The position numbers and the translations under genes are program-made. A stretch of DNA of 64,000 bases from Tanytarsus gracilentus (Eukaryota; Arthropoda; Insecta; Diptera; Chironomidae), in contig JAXRKN010000027.1 in assembly GCA_038502055.1 (NCBI GenBank), positions 186,001 to 250,000 of the forward strand, given 5' to 3'. Within the stretch, counting starts at the first letter, position 1. Each line of letters begins with the position of its first letter. Positions 55,411-64,000 of the stretch are shown in pieces. Under the pieces are notes generated by a model, which had not been told where the DNA came from, searched no databases, and saw only the letters and a program-made list of their open reading frames with translations.

Positions 55411-56598
55411 ATGTGAATGAATTTTTATCCCCCTTTTTGACGATGACCATTCGCTGTCGCAGCTTTAATCAAATATTGAAAATTTATTTGTTCTTAAATT
55501 CTTCACTAAAGATGGAATGAAAAATCCATTTCGCCTTCTTTCATAAATGTTTTCACTATTTTATTTTTTTCTTTTAATTAGAATTTAGTCGAAATTAAAA
55601 AAAAATGATAAAAATTCGCTTTAAAAAAGTGTAAAAAATATTATTTGATTTTATTAGTGCTTTAAAATTATTAATGTAAATAGGAAGAAAAGAAAATGAA
55701 ATAAATAAATAAATATTTAAAATGGAATTTTTATGTTTTTTATTGGATCATGATTGAATTTTATGTGCTTGATAGAACTTACAGTGCTTTCTTCATATAG
55801 GTCTTGGAGTTTTAACTTTAAAAATTTTTTTAAGCCTATAAAAATTGAAGAAAAACAGAGACGAAGCTCACGCAATATGCAACTTGGATATTTTCATTTA
55901 TTTTTGGATATTTTGGTTTTTTTAGGAACTTTTCGAATTTTGCAAAATTATCAAAAATCCAGGGGGCGGTAGACTTGTATATAAATTTTTTTGATAAACA
56001 AAAATCTGAAATTTATATTTTTATATTTTTAAATTTTTATAAACCTCACTTATATTTTTGAGGTATATAAAGTATATAAAATTTATGCACTAGTCTCTCG
56101 CCCACTGGATTTTTGATAATTTTGTAAAATTCCGAAAGTTCCTAAAAAAACCAAAATATCCAAGTTCCATATAGCGGTAATTTTCGTCCCCTGCAAAAAT
56201 TCAAAAAAATCCTGAAATTTGAAAATTACGAAAGCAAAATTTTTTATCCAACAAAAATATTTATTTATTTTATTTAAAAATTTTAAACCTATAAAAAATT
56301 TTAGTATTTAAAGAAATTCCACATTTAAAATATAAAATATGATCAAATTTTTTTAAGGATTTGTAAAATAAAAATATAGAACAAAAAAAAAAAAATTTAT
56401 AGAATTAAAAATTGCACTTCAGCTTGGAATATTTAAATTATATAAAAATATATTTTTTTAAAGCCTTAAAATTTTTTTTGGGTACTATTTTGATATCAAA
56501 ATTATTTTTTCAGGCCATGACAAATTTTTATAATTTTCAATATAAAAAGCACTTTTTGATTTTTCTCGGAAGACATTGCAGCTTTGATTGAAATCTTT
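55411..56598. other. Intergenic with an extended palindrome around MITE copy C
   Basis: The 3' end of the AMPK beta gene (AATAAATAAATAAA near 55700) is followed by the inverted-repeat structure at 55877-56170. The rest is AT-rich; 56270-56560 has no features. The open frame at 55754-55972 runs through the palindrome arm and is not called. Confidence 0.45.
55959..56108. mobile_element. MITE-like element, family CAGGGGGCG, copy C, inside a longer palindrome
   Basis: It starts CCAGGGGGCGGTAGACTTGT and ends CTAGTCTCTCGCCCACTGG. The flanks continue as an inverted repeat: CTTTTCGAATTTTGCAAAAT on the left mirrors ATTTTGTAAAATTCCGAAAG on the right, out to about 55877 and 56170. The left arm carries about 20 extra bases. 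The copy is either nested in another palindromic element or part of a longer family member. Confidence 0.65.
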
Positions 56599-57586
56599 TT
56601 ACGAATAATATTTTTTAACTTCCTCGCTCACTTTCTCAATCGAGTCCTCATTGATGTTCACAAATCTCTTCGATTGCCTACTAAAATAATAAATATCTCC
56701 AGTGTAGATGTCGAACCAAAGTGCGTGAATGTGAAGATCGTGTTGTTCGAGTCGTCGCTTTAAAAACTGATAGCTCGCGATATTTTGCATCTGCTGGAGC
56801 GTGTTGATCTGCGAAAGTTTATCTTCGATCGCAAATTTATTGTCCGGATCGATGTAAGCGACAAACTTTCTAAGCGGCGTTTCAGCAGTGAATGTCAAAG
56901 GCTTATCGAGTCCATTCTCGACGAGATATTGAAACTTTTCGAGACTAGTCGACGCGTGAGTGCAGAGCCAGCTTCGAAGCGGCGAAATTATTCGATTTTG
57001 TCGTGATGAAAAATTTGAGTCTTGCAGTTGATGGAGAAGATTCATCGCCTTGCAGTCCGAGTGACCGCACACAATTATGTGACGAATGTTGTTGACGACG
57101 CAGCCTTAAAAAATTCAATTAATTTATAATTAAAATCTTTAATTAAGATTTTCCAAACTCACCCAACTCAAGTCCAGCCGGTTCACACGAGTAATATTCA
57201 TCTTGAAAGAAATGGCTGTGCGGCACCAAATTTCCAGCATTACGAATCACCTTAAAAATATTTGATAAAATTTTTAATCTTCTTGCGCGATAAAATTCAT
57301 CAATTTATTTTTCAGCCTCAACAGAAAAGATGTTTTGCTGTCAATAAAGTACTCACAAACATATCGCCGACATGTGTGTCACTAATAGTGAGATTGAGGT
57401 GAGGATAAGAAAGACAAATATTGAAAATAAATCTCACGTGAATCGAGTGGGAATCATGCGGGAGTCCATGCAGGTGAAAAATACAGCTTTCGGCTGCGGA
57501 TTGTCTCGAACTTGTTCAAACTCTTTCACCATGCCGGCTAGAGTTGATTGACGATATCTCATGATGCCTCGAAGAATTCTATCCAT
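56599..57586 (-). CDS. CAHbeta: Beta-class carbonic anhydrase
   Basis: Four-exon minus-strand model 57586-57438, 57381-57357, 57250-57163, 57104-56599, giving 255 residues, the usual length for the insect enzyme. The zinc and active-site residues of beta enzymes are present: CMDSR (C39, D41, R43) and GHSDC (H102, C105). Further motifs are RNAGNLVPHSHFF and EPAGLELGCVVNNIRHIIV. Exon 2 is only 25 bases and codes TDTHVGDMF across the junctions. The enzyme interconverts CO2 and bicarbonate; the Drosophila one is mitochondrial. Here the N-terminus MDRILRGIMRYRQST is basic and amphipathic, in keeping with that. Confidence 0.93.
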
Positions 57587-58970
57587 TTTCGATTTTTTAT
57601 AAAATTTAAATTTTTGCCAATGTGGATCTAAAAAAATTTTAATTTTTAATCTAAAAAAAAATTATTTCAATTCAAAATAAATTTTGGACAATCTCAAGGT
57701 TTTTTTGGTTGTAAATCAGCTGACATTTGCCGCTTGATGTGACAACAAAAATAGAAAAATTCTTGTAACTTTTGACCTTTTTGATGTTGTGGTAAATTTT
57801 AGTACGATTTTAAGCTTGATTTACCTCAACTTGAATTTATTTCGATTATTTGAACTACGAGGAGGGGATTAAAAATTTTATTATGTAAATTTTTTCATTT
57901 TTATGCCAATTTTATGAAAACTATAAATTGATAATTTTGAGATGAGAAACAACAGGTTTTACTAAAAAATAAAACTGTACAACAGCACTTCGAATGGTTT
58001 GAATTGAAACAAAATGTTCGTTATTAAATTTTTTTGGATTTAAATTTTAAACGGGATTAAAAAATTTGCTGAATTAAAAAAATATTTAAGCTTTGAATTA
58101 ACAATTTTTTGCATGTTTTTTGTTCTAAAAATTATTTAATTTTCAATTAAATATTTAGAACAAAAATAAATTATCTTTACCAATACATTCGCGCTGCATA
58201 CATTCGAGTTTTATTTTTATGCTTCTTTACATGTTAATATCTCTGAGCTTCTGTGAGCAATTTAAAAGAATTTATAAAATATTTCACCATCAGTGACATA
58301 ATTTCTAGTCGAAATATGATTCAAAATGTTTTAAGAATTATTTAAAAGTGTTAAAACATGATGTCAGTTGTGAAAATTGTGGAATTTAGATAAAAATAAG
58401 GGAAATAGTATTTTGAAGTTGAAGTAAACAATCCATAGAACGATTTTAGTAGAAAAAGAGAATTAAAAAAAATATATGTAAAAATTAAAGACAACAAAAA
58501 AATTCAATTTTAAATAAATAAAAATAAATAAATAAAATAAAAAAAAATACAGCAAAGTTTTAAAAAAAATCTGCAAAATTTCTAAAAAATTTTAAAATAA
58601 TAAAATTTTATTTATGAAAATTTATGTAAATTTCTATAAAAAACCTAATTGTGTCAAGTGGCGTAATTCAGTGAAAAATTTAAATGCCTCATAAATTGAG
58701 TGACAAATAATAAAAAAATTATTTAAAAATCATCTGGAAAAAATTCTAAAAGTAGATAACAAAAATCGGTAAACATCACGCAAAAAATTATAAAATTTTA
58801 AAATTCAAATTAAAAATTCTAAGGGGTCCAAAACTCCCATATGAAAGCATACAAAAATATAAAATTTATATGGCATATAAATTTTATATGGAAGATGTGA
58901 GCCCCTTATAAAATTCATTTAAAAAAATTTTCATCCTCCAGCATCAACTAAATTCTAACCACCATCAACA
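57587..58970. other. Intergenic between divergent CAHbeta and F-box genes
   Basis: No gene was found. The part 58440-58620 is A-rich low complexity. A short palindrome around AAATTTATATGGCATATAAATTT lies at about 58857-58882, 90 bases before the F-box gene start; it may be a promoter element or a MITE remnant. Confidence 0.4.
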
Positions 58971-61900
58971 ATGAATCACCGCAACTACAACAATCGCTTC
59001 TTAAAGATCGTCAATAAATTTCATCTCTTGATCTTTCAACACTTTGAAGTTTCCGACATTCTCAGTCTGACAGCTGTCGGGAAAGAAATTAACGCAAAGC
59101 TCTCAAATTGTGCACACTGCATGACTCTATTGCTTCTTCACATTAGTTTAGAGACTGTCGTCAAGCAAAGAGACCTCAACTGCCTTCTTCAAAGCGGAAT
59201 TAAAAGAAATTATCGCAATGTGAAACTTTCATGCTCAAACGATTTTAATTTGAGTTTTTTGTGCATGAAAATTCTCGAAAATTATTCAAAATCAATAGTG
59301 AATTTGGATGTTAATGGAATGAAATTAAAAGACGACGAAATTCCAAATGTTGAGCTCAAAAAATTGATGAACCTCAAAATTTCGAGTGTCAATAAAGTTG
59401 CGATGAAATTTTTGCTGAATTTAAGTCAATTATTTCATAAATTAACTGTTCAGGATGTCAGTTGGGCGAGTTTTAAAATTCAAATTATTAATTTAATAAT
59501 TTAATTAATTTTTCCATTCAGACGATCGAAGATTCTTCAATTGCAAACCTCATCATGAGCTACAAAACCGTGAGACTTCTCAACGTGCACATAAACTCAC
59601 TAACGAACATCGATTTCATGTTCAATAATTGCATCGATTTTATTCTTGAGTACGATCAAGTTAATGATTTTACATCACTTTGCGAAATTCTCCAAAACGC
59701 GCTAAATTCAACGGAAATTATAATTCGAAGAAAAGATAAAAATAATCTCGACACAAAATCGTTCAAGTTCTCAGTGCACAGATTTAAAGGGAGTGTTGGA
59801 AATTTATCACCAAAAATGTTTGAGAGAAAAAACTCCAAAAATTCTGCCGGATATTTAATTGAAAAAATCGCTGACGGAAATAAAAAGAGAAAAATCGAAG
59901 TGATCGATAAAAATTCAAACTTTCAACCGACAAAATTTGCAATCACTTTAGCTATTGATGAAATTAGCTGGACTATGTTGGAGAAACTCGGAAGAATTTT
60001 AACGAATTTAAATACGTTGAAAATTTTCGATATTCCGGATAGGAAAAAAATTGAAATTTTTAAAAATTTCAAAAATTTGCAGTTGATTACGATTGAGAGC
60101 TTGGACGAATTGGAGAGCGAAGTTTTTTATGCGAGAAGTGAATTTGAGGTGAGATTTTTGGAAATATTGAAAAATTTAAAAATATCCGGGAATTTTTAGA
60201 AATCCGGAATTTTTTTGAATCTTGATTTTTTTATATTAATTTTTTTTATTCAAAATAATTTTTAAAAAATTCAAAACAATCTTTAAAATTTCAAAAAAAA
60301 ATTTTAAAATTTCAAAATAATTTTAAAAATTTCAAAATTTTTTTAAAATTTTCAAAATAATTTTTAAATTTTCAAAACAATTTTAAATTTAATTTTTTTA
60401 ATTGGATTTTCAAAATTCCAATAAAAAATGTTCTTGTTTTCTTTCCAGATCAAAACGTCACGTGATCCACTCCTCAACTTTGATCCCAAAATTCGATCGT
60501 TAATTTTTCAACATTTATCTTTTGAAGATTTTCTTCAATCCTGCGAAGTGTCCTCAAAATGGAATCAAATAATTAGTGAAAATTCAAGTTTTAACTCAAA
60601 AATTGTTTGCAATTTAAATCATGACGATTTTATTTCAAAAACAGACCAAAATCCGCCGGATCATCCGATCAATTCGAAAACATTTTCCAATGAAATTATG
60701 AAGAGTAAAAAGTATTTTGAGAATTTCAACATCCAGTGCGGATCTGATATTAAAATTGTTTTGCAATTTCAAAATTTAATTCACAACTTTTCGCAGTTTT
60801 TAGTCGAGCTTAAATTCAGCGATGTTAAAATGAAAAGTCAACAAATAATTAATTTTTTAATTTTCCCGCGATTAAAAGTTTTGAAATTAAAATCAGTTGA
60901 CGAAAATTTCTGCAAAATGATTTTCACAAATTTAACGACTTTGGAGGTTTTGAAACTTGAAATTGTAAATTTCCACAACAACTTTCGGACTCGTTTGAGG
61001 AATCAGAATAATTTGAAGAAAATTTACTTTCGTGACTGTAATTTTAGCAGTTTTGAAGCTGAAGACAAAGAATTTGAATTTAAATTTTTGGAATTTGTGG
61101 AAGTTTCATTCAATCAAGCAAATTCATGGAAATCAGCCCAAAACTCGTTTGGAATTTCACAATTTCTATTTTCGTCAAACTTCAGGAAAGTTAAAAATTT
61201 AAAAGTTTCCGGAGTTCGAGGAGAAACTTTAACAAAATTCTTCAAATACATGAAAAATATAGAAAATCTAGAAATTATCGGATTTTGGGCGTCCGACATC
61301 AATAATATGGATGTAAACTTCCAAAAAATTAATCTTTATGTTCCGAACTTTTTCCACCTCGATGAATTTCCATGGCGGAAAGCTTTTCGAGGTCTTCAAA
61401 CCGTTTTCGCATCATCAATTGAAAAATCTTCGCAACTTCACGAAGGCGATCAAAATTTTAAGAAATTTCTTCGAGGTTCTGCCACAAAAATGATTGAAAA
61501 TAAACTTTACCAACTCGACAATTCTTCGATGGATCCGCTGATGAAACTTCCGGAAGAAATTCACGAAATAATTTTCCAACACTTTAACGGCAAAGACGCT
61601 TTGAACTCTTTAGAGGTTTCACAAAGTTGGAAAATTTACGGAGCTCAAGCGAGAAATTTAATGACTAAAATCCAACTCAACGTTTATGAGGACATGAGCG
61701 AGGAAGATGTAAAAGCGATCGAGAATAGTTTACACAAATTTCAAACTGTTTTGTGCTACAGCTCGAAATTGCCAGTGCTGAGGAATTTTTGTAAATATGT
61801 GAAGAAAATTACGATCATTGTGAATGATAATCGTGACTTGAGCAAAGAAGAATTGGAATTTCCCAATTTGGAGAGTTTGATTGTGAAAACCGAATTTTGC

Positions 61901-63018
61901 TATCACCAATCGAGTAAACACATTTTGAAGGTTTTTGTAGGATGCAAAAAATTGAAGGTAAAATTTTTAATTTTTATAAATTTTAAAATTCCAAATTTTT
62001 TATAAATTTTAAAAATTCAAATTTTTCAAACATTTATAAATTTCAAAATTAAAATTTCTAAACTTAAATTTTTAACAATTTCAAATTTCAAATTTTTATA
62101 AATTTTAAATTTTTATAAATTTCAAAATTTAATTTTTTAAATTTTTATAAATTTCAAATTTAAATCTTAAAATTTTACAAATTTCAAATTTATAAATTTT
62201 TGTAAATTTCAAATTTTTTTTATAAATTTAAATTTTTTATGAGTTTCAAAATGTTTGTTAAATTTGAAAATTAAAAATTTTAATAATTCTAATATTTTTT
62301 TCACCCTCAGACTTTGATCATCAAATCCGAAATTTCTTCCGATAATTTCAACCATGTTGAAAAAATTTTAACACTCAATTCTGACCTCACTGAAGTTCGT
62401 CTCGACAATTTTACTTCATACCAAAAACTTTTCTCTGAAAATGTTAGCGAAAAATTCAATTTTAAACTTTCGAAATTTTCTTTCGGAATTCCAGCAAATG
62501 ATACAATTTACAACACAATTTATGAGGAAAATTTGTTGAAATTTTTAAAAGTTCATAAAGAAACGATCGAAGAAGTTTTTCTCAGTCATTCTTCAGCGAA
62601 CATCGTCAACGAACTTTTTCCTAATTTCAAAAATTTAAAAACTTTTCATGGAACTTATTTCATTGGATACGACGAAATTGTTTGCACCGCATCGACGAGC
62701 ATCAAGAAATTTTTAATCCCTCTCAGCAGTTTTGAGGGATGTCAAACTTTTATTCAGCGATTGCCGCTAGTTGAATTTCTCTACATTTTTGGAATTGACT
62801 TGGAAATTCTTCGCGATGTCGTGCTGCATTTGGCTTACTTGAAAGTTTTGTCATTCTGCAACGATAGAAATAATTGCACGAGACATTACGATCAGATTGT
62901 GGCCGACAATGATTATGTGAATCGAACTTTAAAGTTTAGAAAAGTTGACAGAGCGAAATTTGAAAATTTAAACTTTGAAAAGTTGTATGGAGGATATGAG
63001 GATGAGTTTGATGGGTAG
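58971..63018 (+). CDS. Protein with three F-box/LRR-like modules
   Basis: Four-exon model 58971-59456, 59522-60148, 60449-61957, 62311-63018, all introns in phase 0, giving 1,109 residues. Three F-box-like segments are visible: residues ~13-50 (FHLLIFQHFEVSDILSLTAV), ~380-420 (IRSLIFQHLSFEDFLQSCEV, then SSKWNQI) and ~735-775 (LPEEIHEIIFQHFNGKDALN, then SWKIY). Each is followed by 250-330 residues of LRR-like beta/alpha repeats. F-boxes bind Skp1 in SCF ubiquitin ligases, with the LRRs choosing the substrate. Three in one chain is unusual. The join of exons 2 and 3 is inferred: exon 3 could instead begin a separate gene at the ATG at 60428. The donor at 60149 (GAG/GTGAGA) and matched phase favour one gene. 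Confidence 0.7.
61958..62310 (+). other. Intron 3 of the F-box gene, built of TTTATAAATTTCAAA words
   Basis: Starts GTAAAA and ends CCCTCAG. Between them are a dozen or so degenerate copies of a word like AATTTTTATAAATTTCAAAT. No coding content. Confidence 0.55.
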
Positions 63019-63853
63019 AATTTTGTAAAAAATGTTGTGTGGATTTTTAAAAAAAATAAAAATTGATTTTTTTAATATATAAAAAATTTAAGATTTAAAA
63101 ATAAAAATTTAGAATTTATAAAAAAATTTAAGATTTTAAAAATAAAATTTAAGATTTTTCAAAAAAAAATTGCTTCTTTATATATTTTCAGGTATTTTCA
63201 AAAATTTAGTTAAATTTATATTTTCTAAACTTTTTTTTGATTATTTTTCTCATCATTAAAACATCAAAAACTTTAATTAATTGAATTTTAAAATTCCTTA
63301 GCGATAACCTCGACTTGAATTTCATCAGCTCAATTTCATCCATCGCGACAAATATCTGGCTTTTGAAAAATAAAAATTCAGAACAATCGAATTGAACGTC
63401 AATAACAAATGTGGTGAAAATGAAAAACACTTGTTAATCAAGAATTAAAAGCTAATTAAATACAGCAAAATATGAAAAACATCACATCGCTTAGCTACTG
63501 TAAGAACTTATTGCGCAGAACTTTAAAGTTTCAAAATAATTTTAATACTGGAATTTAAATTTATTTACTGCGATTTAGCATTTATAAAAATCTTATGAAT
63601 TTTTTAAATCTGAAAATCTGTTGAGTAAAAATTAAATAAGTTAAAGATGCATTTTTTGCTTTGTGTTTAAAAATAAAAAATTTACTCCCAAAAATCATCA
63701 TTAATGTTTTAATTAAAATAATAAAATGCAATTAAAATAATTAAAAAAACTAAATTAAATTAAAATTTTTAAATTAATTTTTTTCTATTTTTTAAGTAAA
63801 TTTTATCTCAAAATTAACTGACATCATTCAAGCCTCATTCTTGTCACTTTTTA
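63019..63853. other. AT-rich 3' flank of the F-box gene
   Basis: AATAAA is present near 63055. The part 63060-63170 repeats AAAATTTAAGATTTAAAAATAA. No gene was recognised; the minus-strand frame at 63206-63430 has no family features. Confidence 0.4.
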
Positions 63854-64000
63854 GCGTAACCCACACTAGTGTGGTAACGCTTATATGCTCGCATTTCCGT
63901 CGTCTGTCGTCTGTCGTCCGTCTGTTCCATCGAGATCTCAGCCCCTAGACCAGCTAGAGACTTCGGGTTTTCGCCAGATGGTGCTCTGTGGCTCTAGTTT
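63854..64000. mobile_element. Partial second copy of the GCGTAACCCAC element, cut by the window end
   Basis: Starts GCGTAACCCACACTAGTGTG, continuing GTAACGC, a near-perfect hairpin. It then follows the same order as the copy at 47300: CTTATATGCTCG, a CGTC/TGTC run, GAGATCTC, CCAGCTAGAGACTTC, TTTTCGCCAGATGGT. This shows the family is dispersed. The remainder lies outside the window. Confidence 0.7.

Noticed and set aside
55754..55972. Plus-strand 72-codon frame
   Set aside because: It runs through the left arm of the palindrome around MITE copy C and has no recognisable protein features.
60428..60448. Separate start codon (MFLFSFQ) for a second F-box gene
   Set aside because: The codons before 60449 are the polypyrimidine tract of a splice acceptor; matched phase-0 donor and acceptor favour one fused gene, though not conclusively.

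Overview
The window reads as nuclear DNA of an insect, most likely a nematoceran fly such as a non-biting midge. That assignment is an inference. It rests on the strong AT bias, short GT-AG introns of about 50 to 100 bases beside a few long ones, TATA plus TCAGT-type start sites, and orthologues of fly genes: lilipod, painless, VPS26C, LACTB2, Lgr1, the AMPK beta subunit and beta carbonic anhydrase. All exon models were built by eye from splice sites, reading frame and protein resemblance.

Layout: 0.46-4 kb, a lilipod (LMBR1) gene. 4.9-12.6 kb, an intronless minus-strand gene for a 2,533-residue NACHT/ankyrin-type protein with an HELTH motif and 525-base tandem repeats. 12.9-15.5 kb, a small orphan ORF and MITE-like elements. 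15.6-22.4 kb, a mucin-like secreted protein, a small membrane protein, a secreted LRR protein and a secreted Cys-rich protein. 22.7-26.2 kb, the TRPA channel painless. 26.8-31.7 kb, two head-to-head chitin-binding (CBM14) genes and a secreted B-type lectin. 31.9-34.2 kb, VPS26C and LACTB2, head to head. 35.3-37.5 kb, an SLC22-like transporter. 39.2-53.5 kb, two tandem Lgr1 glycoprotein-hormone receptor genes. 54.1-55.4 kb, the AMPK beta subunit. 56.6-57.6 kb, beta carbonic anhydrase. 59-63 kb, a gene with three F-box/LRR modules.

Most neighbours are ordinary single-copy housekeeping or signalling genes with no evident common pathway. Exceptions are the secreted, chitin- and sugar-binding cluster at 15.6-31.7 kb, which suggests gut or immune surface functions, and the Lgr1 pair.

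The most unusual items are: (1) the intronless NACHT/long-ankyrin protein with two apparently identical repeat units, a candidate NLR-like sensor; (2) a 777-base Transib-like element inserted exactly at the exon 1 / intron 1 boundary of a CBM14 gene, with a 5-base target duplication; (3) a B-lectin gene of a type not usually found in insects; (4) patchy sequence homogenisation between the two Lgr1 copies; (5) a protein with three F-boxes. Several small transposon families recur, one of them on both sides of the NACHT gene.
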